Origin: JBBWZH01 sp035544115
GTDB taxonomy: Bacteria; Actinomycetota; Actinomycetes; Mycobacteriales; CADCTP01
DNA: 64,000 nucleotides
Assembly: GCA_963714145.1 (NCBI GenBank)
Contig: OY970235.1
Coordinates: forward strand, 1,922,001-1,986,000
Reading direction: 5' to 3'
How positions within the stretch are numbered: position 1 is the stretch's first letter; the number at the start of each line of letters is the position of its first letter. The notes under the pieces were generated by a model that had not been told where the DNA came from, did no database searches, and worked only from the letters and a program-made list of their open reading frames with translations. Both the position numbers and the translations under genes were made by a program. This document shows positions 34,853 through 43,277 of this stretch, piece after piece.

Positions 34853-35886
34853 GGCGTCACCTGGTTTCGCACTACTACGACGGTGGCGTCGTCGCGGTCG
34901 CGGGCGTGGTCGCGGTGCAGGGCGGCGGCGGTCACGGCCGGGTCGTGCCGGAGCAGGTCGGCGTGCCCGGCCAGGTCGATGCGGCTTTCCAGCCCATCGG
35001 TCCACATGACAAGTGCGGCAGCCACCGGCCACGGGTAATGCATGATTCTGTTTGCCGGGGGTGTCTCGCGCATGCCCACGGTGCCGTTGAAGGGGACGAT
35101 GCCGACCTGCCCGCCGCTGTGCATCAGGCGCGCGTTGACGTTGCCGATCGACAGACACCGTAGTTCGGCGCGGTCGGGCTCCAGTCGGCAGATCGCGACC
35201 GCGGCGCCGCGGGTGTCACGCATCGCGGCGTTGGCGTGCGCGAGGTAGCCGTCCAGGTCGGCCGGGTAGTCGGCGACGGCGCTGAGCGCGGCGTCCGCTG
35301 CGATGGAGGCGTGCACGCCGTGCCCGAGCCCGTCGACCACGGCGACCGTGAGGGCGTGCGGCTCCGCGATGACAGCCCAACCGTCACCGCAGGCTTGGTC
35401 GATCCCGACCGAGACGCCGGCCCACGATCGGGGTCGCCGCTCCTCCCGGGGCCCCCTGGCGTGGCCGGCTTCGACGATCGCGAGGACGACTGTTCCCCGG
35501 TCCCGGCAGGTGTGAATGTCGAACGACGACGAGGCGTGGCGTACGGCGGCCAGGCCGCAACCCAGGCCCTTCGGCGCCGGCGCCCGGCCGGCGACGGCAG
35601 CAGCGACATCAGCGATTCCCGGCCCGCGATCCACCGCGAGTATCTCCACCGCGGCGGGCGGCAGGGGGCGGGCAAGGATCCATCCGCCCGGGTCGGCGTG
35701 CAGCAGCAGGTTGGTCGCGAGTTCGGTGGCGGTCTGGGCGGCGGCGGCGCTGAACGACGCGTCGGCGCGCAACTGGTCGGCGTATCCGCGCACTGCGCGA
35801 CGGACCGCTCCGACGTCCGCGCTGTCGGTCACCATGAATCGCTGGTGACTGGACTGGCGTATCGAGCTTCTGGTCATCGCTCCCAT
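34849..35886 (-). CDS. Fused RsbT-like ATPase and RsbX-like PP2C phosphatase
   Basis: 345 residues. The N-terminal 130 residues have the GHKL boxes of anti-sigma kinases: TATELATNLLLHADPGG (N box), DRGPGIADV, and GLGCGLAAVRHASSSFDIHT. Residues about 150-345 are a SpoIIE/RsbX-type phosphatase: VSVGIDQACGDGW, VAVVDGLGHGVHASIAADA with metal-binding aspartate, and MWTDGLESR near the end. RsbX normally resets the stressosome by dephosphorylating RsbR and RsbS. Fusion to a kinase-like domain would place opposing activities in one chain. It could start at ATG 35877, which overlaps the RsbT stop by 4 nt, or at 35886 as given. Confidence 0.88.
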   Translation of the reverse strand: MGAMTRSSIRQSSHQRFMVTDSADVGAVRRAVRGYADQLRADASFSAAAAQTATELATNLLLHADPGGWILARPLPPAAVEILAVDRGPGIADVAAAVAGRAPAPKGLGCGLAAVRHASSSFDIHTCRDRGTVVLAIVEAGHARGPREERRPRSWAGVSVGIDQACGDGWAVIAEPHALTVAVVDGLGHGVHASIAADAALSAVADYPADLDGYLAHANAAMRDTRGAAVAICRLEPDRAELRCLSIGNVNARLMHSGGQVGIVPFNGTVGMRETPPANRIMHYPWPVAAALVMWTDGLESRIDLAGHADLLRHDPAVTAAALHRDHARDRDDATVVVVRNQVTP

Positions 35887-36311
35887 TGGCTTATCACCAC
35901 CGTGGTGCCACGGCCCGGCGTGGAGTCGATGGCGAACTCGTCGACCAACCGGCGGCTGCCCGGCAATCCGATGCCGAGGCTCCCCGCGGTGCTGAACCCG
36001 TCCTGCATCGCCAGGTCGAGGTCGGCTATGCCTGGGCCGCGGTCGGCGAAAGCCGCGCGCACACCCTTGCGCGCACCGGCCACCGTCTCGTCGATGGCCA
36101 CGACTCCCTGGCCGTCGGTGGCGTACCGCAGTATGTTGCGGGCCAGTTCGCTGCCGGCGGTGACCAGCTTGGTCGTCGCGGTCAAGCCAAGCCCGGCCTG
36201 CTCGGCGGCCGACCGCAATGCGGATCGGGTCCGAAGCAGATCCGACTCGCCGGTGATGGTTACTGTGGAACTGGTGTGCCGGGTCCGGATCGGTTCAACG
36301 GCGATCGTCAT
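35874..36311 (-). CDS. rsbT: RsbT-type serine kinase / switch protein
   Basis: 145 residues. The GHKL fold is clear: VTAGSELARNILRYATDG (N box), FADRGPGIADLDLAMQDG, and GSLGIGLPGSRRLVDEF (G box). In the Bacillus stressosome RsbT phosphorylates RsbS and RsbR and is then released to activate a downstream partner. The sequence is of the RsbT rather than RsbW type (short, with TKLVTAGSELARN). Its start overlaps the end of the RsbS gene by 17 nt and its stop overlaps the phosphatase gene. Here the downstream partner is not RsbU; the fused phosphatase or the hybrid kinase are candidates. Confidence 0.9.
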   Translation of the reverse strand: MTIAVEPIRTRHTSSTVTITGESDLLRTRSALRSAAEQAGLGLTATTKLVTAGSELARNILRYATDGQGVVAIDETVAGARKGVRAAFADRGPGIADLDLAMQDGFSTAGSLGIGLPGSRRLVDEFAIDSTPGRGTTVVISQWER

Positions 36312-36690
36312 CGCGGGCCCGCGTGCTGTCGTTGTCGCGTATCCGGCGGAGCCTGGCCAGGCCCTGCTCGGCGTCGAGCGCGGTGTTCACGTGTCCGAGC
36401 GATACGCCCAACTCGACGAGCGTGATCGCCACCGGTGGACGAATGCCGACAACGGTCGCGTCGGCTCCGAGCAGGCGCACCATGCCGATCAGGCGGGCGA
36501 GTACCCGGGCCACAAATGAGTCGACCACCGCCAACCCGCTGACGTCGATCAGCGCGCCACGCGCGTGTGTGCGCGCCACTTCGTCGGTGACCTCACGCTC
36601 GATCGCTTCGACTGAACTGTCGTCGAGATCACCCTGCAGGGTCACCAGGAGGTCCGGACCCAGCCGCATGATCGGCGCCACGCTAGGCAT
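36295..36690 (-). CDS. rsbS: RsbS-type STAS-domain stressosome scaffold
   Basis: 131 residues from ATG 36690 (MPSVAPIMRLGPDLLVTLQG), overlapping the RsbR end by 8 nt. A single STAS domain holds the conserved phosphorylation loop ALIDVSGLAVVDSFVARVL, where the serine of DSF corresponds to Ser59 of Bacillus RsbS. The strand VVGIRPPVAITLVELGV is also typical. Together with RsbR it would build the large icosahedral stressosome core that holds RsbT. Confidence 0.9.
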   Translation of the reverse strand: MPSVAPIMRLGPDLLVTLQGDLDDSSVEAIEREVTDEVARTHARGALIDVSGLAVVDSFVARVLARLIGMVRLLGADATVVGIRPPVAITLVELGVSLGHVNTALDAEQGLARLRRIRDNDSTRARDDDRR

Positions 36691-37891
36691 GCGCGCCGAT
36701 GCGATCCCCGGAATCGACCCCCTCGCGCACCAACCGCAGCGCCAGTTGCAGTGCGTCCCGGAGACTGGTGCGGCTGCGTAGCCCACCCAGTTCGATACCC
36801 AGGTGCACCATAGACTGCGCCAGTTCCGGGCGTACGCCGCTCAGGATGCTGACGGTACCCATCAACCGCGCGGCCTCCACCGTCTTGAGCAGGTGCCGGG
36901 CCACACCGCTGTCGATCGCCGGTACGCCGCTGACATCCAGGATCACGACCTCGGCTTGATCTACCGCGATCCGTTCAAGCAGGCTCTCGGTCAACCGGGA
37001 GGCGCGCAGGCTGTCCAAGGTACCGACTATCGGCAAGATCAACACCTTGTCCCATACCTGGATCACCGGGGTCGACAATTCCAGGATCTCGTCACGCTGC
37101 CGCTGCACCAACTGTTCCTGCTCGCGCCGCTCGGTCAGGTCCCGGGCCACTTGGACGAACCCGGTCAGCACACCCTGGTCATCGCGGATCTGGCTGAGTA
37201 CCACATTGGCCCAGAAGCGGGTCCCGTCCTTGCGGATGCGCCAGCCCTCGACCTCAAGGCCGCCCTCCCGGGCGACGGTGGCCATTTCCCGCGCCGCCGT
37301 CTGGGCTCGCGCGTCTTCCTCCGTGTAGAACATCGAGACGTGGTGCCCGAGCACTTCCTCCGGCGCATAGCCGGCCAACTTGACCGCGCCGGGATTCCAG
37401 AACTGCACCAGGCCATCGCGGTCCAGTCGGATCACCTGGTAGTCGGCGATGCCGTCGACCATCTGCTGCACGGCACGTAGCGCCTCCTCCTGCTCGCGCC
37501 GCTCGGTCAGGTCACGGGCCACCTTCACATACCCGTTCAGTTCCCCGGCCTGATCACGGATGGACGTCAGCACCACGGACTCCCAGAACCGGCTGCCGTC
37601 CTTGCGGACCCGCCACCCCTCAGCCTCACAACGGCCGGTGTCAGCCGCCGTACGGAGTTCCGCCTCGACCACGCCGGCGGCAACGTCCTCCGGCGTAAAA
37701 AACACTGATGCGTGCTCGCCGATGATCTCCTCAGCGAGGTACTGGGTAAGTAGTTGCGCGCCAGGATGCCAGCTGCGGACGTAACCCTTCTCGTCGAGCC
37801 GAATAACCTCGTAGTCGGTGATGCTGTCGATCATCTGGCCGTAGTACGAGGTGGACAGGTCCTCGACGGCGCCAAACTGGTCCTTCGACAT
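36683..37891 (-). CDS. rsbR: RsbR paralogue with two PAS domains and a C-terminal STAS domain
   Basis: 402 residues from ATG 37891 (MSKDQFGAVED) with GGGGGAAG upstream. PAS 1 is at about 20-135 (ITDYEVIRLDEKGYVRSWHP, YVKVARDLTERREQEE) and PAS 2 at about 145-260 (IADYQVIRLDRDGLVQFWNP, FVQVARDLTERREQEQ). The two are clearly duplicated copies. Residues about 275-395 form the STAS domain (VILDVSGVPAIDSGVARHLL, MGTVSILSGVRPELAQSMVH). Classical RsbR has a globin-like sensor; tandem PAS domains suggest a heme, flavin or small-ligand signal. First gene of the operon, cytoplasmic. Confidence 0.92.
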   Translation of the reverse strand: MSKDQFGAVEDLSTSYYGQMIDSITDYEVIRLDEKGYVRSWHPGAQLLTQYLAEEIIGEHASVFFTPEDVAAGVVEAELRTAADTGRCEAEGWRVRKDGSRFWESVVLTSIRDQAGELNGYVKVARDLTERREQEEALRAVQQMVDGIADYQVIRLDRDGLVQFWNPGAVKLAGYAPEEVLGHHVSMFYTEEDARAQTAAREMATVAREGGLEVEGWRIRKDGTRFWANVVLSQIRDDQGVLTGFVQVARDLTERREQEQLVQRQRDEILELSTPVIQVWDKVLILPIVGTLDSLRASRLTESLLERIAVDQAEVVILDVSGVPAIDSGVARHLLKTVEAARLMGTVSILSGVRPELAQSMVHLGIELGGLRSRTSLRDALQLALRLVREGVDSGDRIGAHA

Positions 37892-37913
37892 GTTTCTTCC
37901 CCCGGACGAGCAC

Positions 37914-37931
37914 ATATTGTAATTTCAATAT
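37914..37931. promoter_or_regulatory. AT-rich inverted repeat upstream of the stressosome operon
   Basis: ATATTG-taattt-CAATAT, 6-bp arms, lies 22 nt upstream of the RsbR start in an otherwise very GC-rich sequence. It may be the core promoter, an operator, or both. Confidence 0.45.
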
Positions 37932-38259
37932 CACGCTCCGTAATCAGGTCCACAGTACGCTTCACTTCCAGGCTTCGGTAGTTCGGCCAAAACGGGCAAC
38001 GGCTACTCCACTGACCGGCTGGTGGTGTTTTCCTGTTGACCAATCACCTTCGCTCCGCTCCCGGCGCCCCGGCCGCGGCTGCGGAGGCGTTCGATGTGCT
38101 GTCGACGATCGACGTTGACCGGGGGTCGGGTCCGGGCCGCTCCCGGTGCCGCCGTGCGGCGGCGTCGCCCGCGGGCGCGGCCGCCGCAGTTGGCTACGGT
38201 GGCCCAGGTCGCACCGCTTGGAGCGGGCGGCAGCGCGCAGGGGAGAGGGGCAGGCAGCG
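37932..38259. other. Intergenic region between the stressosome operon and the phosphotransferase
   Basis: About 330 nt separating divergent genes. The part up to about 38060 has lower GC and presumably contains the stressosome promoter. The remainder is GC-rich with no supported gene. Confidence 0.45.
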
Positions 38260-39111
38260 ATGCACGCGTCGGAGGCCGCGCGGGCGGTGGCGGTGGCCAG
38301 GTCGACCGCCGCGTCACTTGGTCTGACCGTCGACGACGCGATCCTTCTGCATGACTCGAACCGGCTCGCTCTGCGGCTGCTGCCGTGTGACGTCCTGGCC
38401 CGGGTGGCACCGGTAGCGCATCAGGCCGCACAGTTCGAAATCGAGCTGACCCAACGGCTCGCCGGATCCGGGAGCCCGGTGGGTGCGCTCGAGCCTCGAG
38501 TCGGGCCACGCGTCTACGAGCGTGCTGGCTTCGTGGTCACGCTGTGGACCTACTACGAACCGGCGGCGGCTCGAGCGGTCGCACCGGCCGACTACGCCGA
38601 TGCGCTCGGGCGGCTGCATGCCGGCATGCGCAAGCTCGATGTGCCTACCCCGCACTTCACGGATCGAGTCGAGCAGGCCCAGCAGCTCGTGGCCAGCCGC
38701 GACCGCACTCCGGCGCTCGCCGACGCGGACCGGGAACTCCTCGGCAACACGTTGCGCAGCCTGCGGCGACTGATCGGCGAGCGCGCCGGCGCCGAGCAGA
38801 TACTGCACGGCGAGCCGCACCCGGGCAACCTGCTCACCACGAAGAACGGGCTGCTGTTCATAGACCTCGAGACGTGCTGCCGCGGGCCGGTCGAATTCGA
38901 CCTCGCGCACGCGCCCGAAGAAGTCAGCGAGCACTATCCAGGCGTCGATCAAGGCTTGCTGCGCGAGTGCCGGATCCTCGTGCTGGCGATGATCACAATG
39001 TGGCGCTGGGATCGGGACGACCAACTCCCGAACGGGCGCCAGTTGGCCACCGAGTGGCTCGACCAGATCCGGGCGGCGCTCGATCGCAACGGCCTGGACA
39101 CCGCTGGCTGA
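38260..39111 (+). CDS. Aminoglycoside phosphotransferase (APH) family kinase-like protein
   Basis: 283 residues from ATG 38260 with GAGGGG 9 nt upstream. The N-lobe includes DDAILLHDSNRLALRLLP and ARVAPVAHQAAQFEIELTQR. The catalytic segment reads ILHGEPHPGNLL, with HGE in place of the usual HGD but the following histidine and asparagine kept. The metal-binding FIDLETCCRGPVEFDLAH matches the DxE/D motif of the family. It would phosphorylate a small hydroxylated or amino compound in the cytoplasm. The aspartate-to-glutamate change in the first motif is seen in some family members and may reduce or alter activity. Confidence 0.82.
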   Translation: MHASEAARAVAVARSTAASLGLTVDDAILLHDSNRLALRLLPCDVLARVAPVAHQAAQFEIELTQRLAGSGSPVGALEPRVGPRVYERAGFVVTLWTYYEPAAARAVAPADYADALGRLHAGMRKLDVPTPHFTDRVEQAQQLVASRDRTPALADADRELLGNTLRSLRRLIGERAGAEQILHGEPHPGNLLTTKNGLLFIDLETCCRGPVEFDLAHAPEEVSEHYPGVDQGLLRECRILVLAMITMWRWDRDDQLPNGRQLATEWLDQIRAALDRNGLDTAG

Positions 39112-39142
39112 CCGCGGATCGGGGCCCGGCTCCGGCGGCGGC

Positions 39143-39193
39143 CCTCGGACGAGCGAGCTCGTGCTCCGGATGAACAGGAGAACTCGTCCGAGG
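39143..39193. terminator. Bidirectional hairpin terminator
   Basis: CCTCGGACGAG and CTCGTCCGAGG form a perfect 11-bp stem with a 29-nt loop between the converging phosphotransferase and peptidoglycan-binding genes. Confidence 0.65.
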
Positions 39194-39290
39194 ACCGCTC
39201 TTCCGCCTTTCGAACCCAGCTCAGTAAGGCCGTCGGACATTATCTGAGGTCCGGCGATAGAACCTGACTATGAGCTGTGCCGGCGCCTCG

Positions 39291-39758
39291 TCAGCACCAG
39301 CCTGAGCAGCCGGCGGCGAACCGCTTGAACGCCGCCCGGGTGTTCGGTCCGGCCATTCCATCGATCGGGCCGGGGTAACCCCAACCGCCGTCCCTGAGCA
39401 GGCGTTGCAATGCCGACACCGTGCCGCTTCCGACGATGCCGTCGATCGCACCGGTGTAGCCCCAGTGCGCCTTGAGGTTGCGCTGGAACGCCCGCCAGCT
39501 GTTGGGGCCCAGTTCACCGTCGAGCGTGTCGGTGTAGTTCCAGTTCGCCCGCAGCCAGCACTGCACCCACCGCGCCTCCGTGGTGTTGAGGCCGAGGTTT
39601 ACCACCGCGTGCGGGACGACAGCCGCAGGGCTTGCCACCGGCCGCGAGGCCGGCGCGGGCGCCGCATAGCTTGTGGTCGCACTCGCCAGGCCCCCGGCGG
39701 CGATCCCGAGGGCGGCGGTGACACTGACAAGAGTCCTCGTCAATACACCAGATCGCAT
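39291..39758 (-). CDS. Secreted peptidoglycan-binding-domain protein
   Basis: 155 residues from ATG 39758 (MRSGVLTRTLVSV) with GGGAGAGAAG just upstream. A signal peptide ends near TSYAAPAP. Three tandem units similar to PG_binding_1 follow: VQCWLRANWNYTDTLDGELG, NLKAHWGYTGAIDGIVGSGT, and LLRDGGWGYPGPIDGMAGPN. The protein ends CSGWC with two cysteines. There is no catalytic domain, so it probably binds cell wall or acts as a small exported adaptor. Confidence 0.82.
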   Translation of the reverse strand: MRSGVLTRTLVSVTAALGIAAGGLASATTSYAAPAPASRPVASPAAVVPHAVVNLGLNTTEARWVQCWLRANWNYTDTLDGELGPNSWRAFQRNLKAHWGYTGAIDGIVGSGTVSALQRLLRDGGWGYPGPIDGMAGPNTRAAFKRFAAGCSGWC

Positions 39759-40151
39759 TCTTCTCTCCCTCCGCGTCGCGGGCATTCGACGCGGCTGACC
39801 CGCGCGTCATCGGTCGCGTCGATGCTCGCTCTGACGGTCGCCGCACATAGCAGCGACCGGATTCGTCATGGCCGCTCGGGTCAGTGCGGTATCGGCAGAT
39901 ACTACCTCTTCGCCAATATCAACCTCTTATGCCGGTGCTGTTTTTCGGTTTACACATAAGCGCTTTCCCTAAAGGGAAACCGACTACCTCTTAACGCAGG
40001 ATCACGGCCGGCCGGCAGGCATTCGGGCCGGTATTGCGTCGTTTGAGTTCGGTCCCGATCGCGGTGGCGAGTTGGCCCCCGGTGCGGGTGATGCCGTTGG
40101 CCAGGTGGTGTTTGCGCGGAGCCCGGGCGGCCTCGGTGGAGTTGGGCGCGG
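39759..40151 (-). other. Promoter region of the peptidoglycan-binding protein, AT-richer than its surroundings
   Basis: About 390 nt with no gene. The stretch 39890-39990 is notably AT-rich for this genome (TATCAACCTCTTATG, TGTTTTTCGG) and ends with the dyad listed at 39964. It must hold the promoter of the gene at 39758 and the 3' region of the LAL regulator gene. Confidence 0.5.
39964..39979. promoter_or_regulatory. Inverted repeat TTTCCCT-aa-AGGGAAA, candidate operator
   Basis: A perfect 7-bp dyad with a 2-nt centre, about 205 nt upstream of the peptidoglycan-binding protein start. The loop is too short for a terminator hairpin, so a protein site is more likely. Confidence 0.4.
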
Positions 40152-43142
40152 TCAGTCGAGCAGCCGGACCAGCTCGACCCGGGACCGGATGCCGAGCTTG
40201 GTGTAGATGTTGCGGAGGTGGTGGTCCACCGTGCGTGGGCTGAGGAACAGCTGGGCGGCCACCTCGCGGTTGGTGGCGCCGTGCGCGACCCGGCGGGCGA
40301 TCTGCAGTTGCTGCGCGGTCAGCTGGTCGGCGGCGGTGCGGGTGGCCGGGGCGACCGCCTCGCCGGCCGCCCGCAGCTCGGCCCGGGCGCGGGCGGCCCA
40401 CTGCTGGGCGCCGAACCGGCGGAACGTGTCCAGCGCCTCGTACAGGTGCTCGCGAGCCAGGGCGGTCCGGCGCTGCCGGCGCAGCGCGGTGCCGAACAGC
40501 AGCCCGGTGCGGGCCTGCTCGAACTCCGCGGCGGCGATGCCGTGCAGCCGCAGCGCCTCCAGGTAGTGCTCGGCCGCGGCCGGCCCGTCGGCGAGCAGCG
40601 CCTCGCACCGCGCGGCCAGGCCGAGCCAGCCGGCGTCGCCGGTGGCCCGCGCCCACCGCGCGTACCCGTCCGCTGCCGCCCGGGCCCGTCCGCGGTCGCC
40701 GCTGCACGCCGCCGCTTCGACGAAGTGCGGCGTGGTCAGCAGCCGGACAGCGAAGTGGGTGCGCCCGACGCCGGCGCTGGCCGAGGCGCGGAACCGGGCG
40801 GCGGCCTCGGCGGCCCGACCGTGGGCCAGGTGCAGCATCGCCTCGGCCCAGGCGGCGTACGCGGCGGCCAGGCCGAGCCCACGGGCGGTGGCCCGACCGG
40901 CGGCGGCCGAGGCCCGGTCCAGGCAGGTCTGCTCGTCGCCGGTGATCGCGTCCAGCAGGGCGAGCGCGGCGAGGTGGTGGCTGGCGCAGTTGTCCTGGCC
41001 GGTCTCCTCGGCCAGCCGCAGTCCCTCCAGCGCGCACGGCCGGGCGGACAGGTACCGCCCGGCGGCCAGCTCGGTGTAGACCAGCGCCTCCAGCGCCTGC
41101 GGGATCGAGGACACCGCCGCCCGGGCGCGGGCGGTGGCTACCGCGCGGGTGGCCGAGCTGCGGGCCGCCCGCGCGTCGCCCAGGATCAGCGCAGCGATGC
41201 TGGCCCAGATCAGCGCCGCGGTGTCGGTGCAGCTGCCGGCGAGGTCGACCGCCCGGCGCAGCGCGACCTGGGCGTCGGCCAGCTCCCCGCGGATCATCGC
41301 CGCGGTGCCGGCCAGGTAGTCCAGCACCAGCTGCACGTCCGGGCGGTCGCCGGGCTGCCGGATCTGCCCGGCCAGCCGGGCCGTCTGCAGGTAGCCGGCG
41401 TGGTCGCCGGCCAGCGCGGCGGCCTGCCCGGCGCGCAGCACCGCCTGCACGGCCAGCGCCCGGTCGGACGGCAGCAGCTGCCGGGCGGCGGACAGCAGCG
41501 CGCTGTGCGCGGTGGGGATGTCGCCGTTGCGCAGCTCGATATCGCCACGCAGTAGCTCGACGCGGCCGCGCAGGTCCGGGCTGGTGGCCGCGCGTTCGGC
41601 CGCGTGCAGCAGCACCCGGGCCCGGTGCGGCTGGCCGGCCAGCCAGCCGTCCCGCGCCGCCGCGATCAGCCGGCCGGCCCGGGCCGGCCCCGGCAGGGAC
41701 AGCTGCGCCGCCCGCTCGAACGCGACCGAGGACTCGCCGTACCCGCCGCGGCCCCGTACCTCGACCGCGCTGCCGGCCAGCTCGTCGGCCAGCGCCGGGT
41801 CGGGCGGCTCGGCCGACGCAGCCCGGTGCCAGGCGGCGCGGCCCGGCTGTGCCAGCCGCCCGTACACCCCGGCCAGCACCTGATGCGCCGCGCGGCGGTG
41901 CGCCAAGGGGGCACTGTGGTAGACGGCGGCCCGGATCAACGGATGTCCGAAGTGGACGGTTGCGTCGTCGACGTCGAGCAATCCGGCCCGCTGGGCCGGC
42001 TCCAGCGCGGCGAGGTCGACGCGGGCGGCGGCCGCGGCCAGCAGCAGCGTGTCGACGCTCATCTCCTCGGCCGCGGCGGCCAGCACCAGCAGTGTCCGGG
42101 TGGGCCCCGGCAGCCGGCGGACCCGGGCCAGGTAGGCCCGGACCAGTCCGCTGCCGGCCGGCAGCATCTCCGGCAGCGCCGCCCGTCCGGCCCGCTGGTC
42201 GCCGGTGAGCGAGTCCAGCAGCTCGACCAACGCCAGCGGGTTGCCGGCGGCCAGCCGCACCACCGCCTCGGCCACACCACCAGCCAGGCCGCCACCGGCC
42301 AGGCCGTCGCCGACCGGGCCGCTGCTAGCCGGGCCGCCACCGGCCGGGCCGTCGCCGATCGGGCCGCTGCTGGTCGCGGCGTTGCCGGCCAGGGCGAGGG
42401 CGGCTCGGGCGGAGACCGGGTCGAGCCGGCCGACCGGCAGCTCAGGCACACCGGCGAGCACTTCCCGGTACGCCTCCTCGGCCCCGCCTGCCCCGTCGGC
42501 CCTGCCTGCCCCGTCGGCCCTGCCGGCCCCGTAGGCACTGCCGGGCCCGTCGGCCCTGTCGGCACCGTCGGCACTGCCGGGCCCGTAGGCACCGCCGGCG
42601 CTGCCGGCCTCGCCGGTGCGGGCCGCGAACAGCATGACGACCGGCTCGCCGGCCAACCGGCGGGCGGCGAAGGCCAGCGCGTGCCGGGACGCGGCGTCCA
42701 GCCAGTGCACGTCGTCCACGCAGCACAGCACCGGCCGGGACCGGGCCAGCTGGCAGACCAGCCGCAGCGTGGCCGCGGCCAGCGGCAGCCGGTCCGCCGG
42801 CAGTTGACCGCCCGGTTCCAGCGCCGTGGCCAGCGCGGCGGCCTGCGCGACCGGCAGTGCCGGCAGCGCGGCCAGCAGTTCGGTGACCGGCCGGAGCAGG
42901 CCGTGCAGCCCGGCCAGCGGGATCGCGGCCTCGTCCTCGGCGCCCTGGGTCCAGAGCACCAGGAACTCGCCGGCGGCGGCCGCGGTGGCCCGCAGCAGCG
43001 CGGTCTTGCCGATGCCCGGCTCGCCGACCAGCAGCGCGGCGCCGCCGGACCCGGCCCGCGCCTGATCGAGCAGGGTCGTCAGGCGTGCCTGCAGTTCGGC
43101 CCGGCCGGGCAGGACTGGCCGGCCGAGATCCGGCACCGTCAC
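40152..43142 (-). CDS. Large ATP-binding LuxR-family regulator (LAL)
   Basis: About 996 residues from GTG 43142; GTG 43169 is an alternative. The N-terminal AAA module has Walker A LLVGEPGIGKTALL, Walker B VLCCVDDVHWLDAAS and a sensor region further on. A long helical repeat region of TPR/MalT type fills residues about 450-920. The C-terminal HTH reads LTAQQLQIARRVAHGATNRE and RTVDHHLRNIYTKLGIRSRV. LAL proteins activate antibiotic or catabolic clusters in actinomycetes. The ATPase module carries unusual Gly/Ala/Asp-rich repeats at about residues 195-225 and a second at 260-290, coded by imperfect tandem repeats in the DNA. Neither neighbour is an obvious target. Confidence 0.9.
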   Translation of the reverse strand: MTVPDLGRPVLPGRAELQARLTTLLDQARAGSGGAALLVGEPGIGKTALLRATAAAAGEFLVLWTQGAEDEAAIPLAGLHGLLRPVTELLAALPALPVAQAAALATALEPGGQLPADRLPLAAATLRLVCQLARSRPVLCCVDDVHWLDAASRHALAFAARRLAGEPVVMLFAARTGEAGSAGGAYGPGSADGADRADGPGSAYGAGRADGAGRADGAGGAEEAYREVLAGVPELPVGRLDPVSARAALALAGNAATSSGPIGDGPAGGGPASSGPVGDGLAGGGLAGGVAEAVVRLAAGNPLALVELLDSLTGDQRAGRAALPEMLPAGSGLVRAYLARVRRLPGPTRTLLVLAAAAEEMSVDTLLLAAAAARVDLAALEPAQRAGLLDVDDATVHFGHPLIRAAVYHSAPLAHRRAAHQVLAGVYGRLAQPGRAAWHRAASAEPPDPALADELAGSAVEVRGRGGYGESSVAFERAAQLSLPGPARAGRLIAAARDGWLAGQPHRARVLLHAAERAATSPDLRGRVELLRGDIELRNGDIPTAHSALLSAARQLLPSDRALAVQAVLRAGQAAALAGDHAGYLQTARLAGQIRQPGDRPDVQLVLDYLAGTAAMIRGELADAQVALRRAVDLAGSCTDTAALIWASIAALILGDARAARSSATRAVATARARAAVSSIPQALEALVYTELAAGRYLSARPCALEGLRLAEETGQDNCASHHLAALALLDAITGDEQTCLDRASAAAGRATARGLGLAAAYAAWAEAMLHLAHGRAAEAAARFRASASAGVGRTHFAVRLLTTPHFVEAAACSGDRGRARAAADGYARWARATGDAGWLGLAARCEALLADGPAAAEHYLEALRLHGIAAAEFEQARTGLLFGTALRRQRRTALAREHLYEALDTFRRFGAQQWAARARAELRAAGEAVAPATRTAADQLTAQQLQIARRVAHGATNREVAAQLFLSPRTVDHHLRNIYTKLGIRSRVELVRLLD

Positions 43143-43277
43143 GACACACAAGTTACGCGTGAGTAACACCGGCCGGAAGTCGCCGTACCGGTCGAAACCG
43201 GCGAATCAGCCGATGCGCAGCACGAATCGCACGCCGCAGACTCGCGCCAGGAATTGCCGTCCCGCCAAGGAGGTCAC

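Noticed and set aside
40152..43142. LAL regulator as pathway regulator of a neighbouring antibiotic cluster
   Set aside because: No PKS, NRPS or terpene synthase genes are in the window, so the target cannot be placed here.
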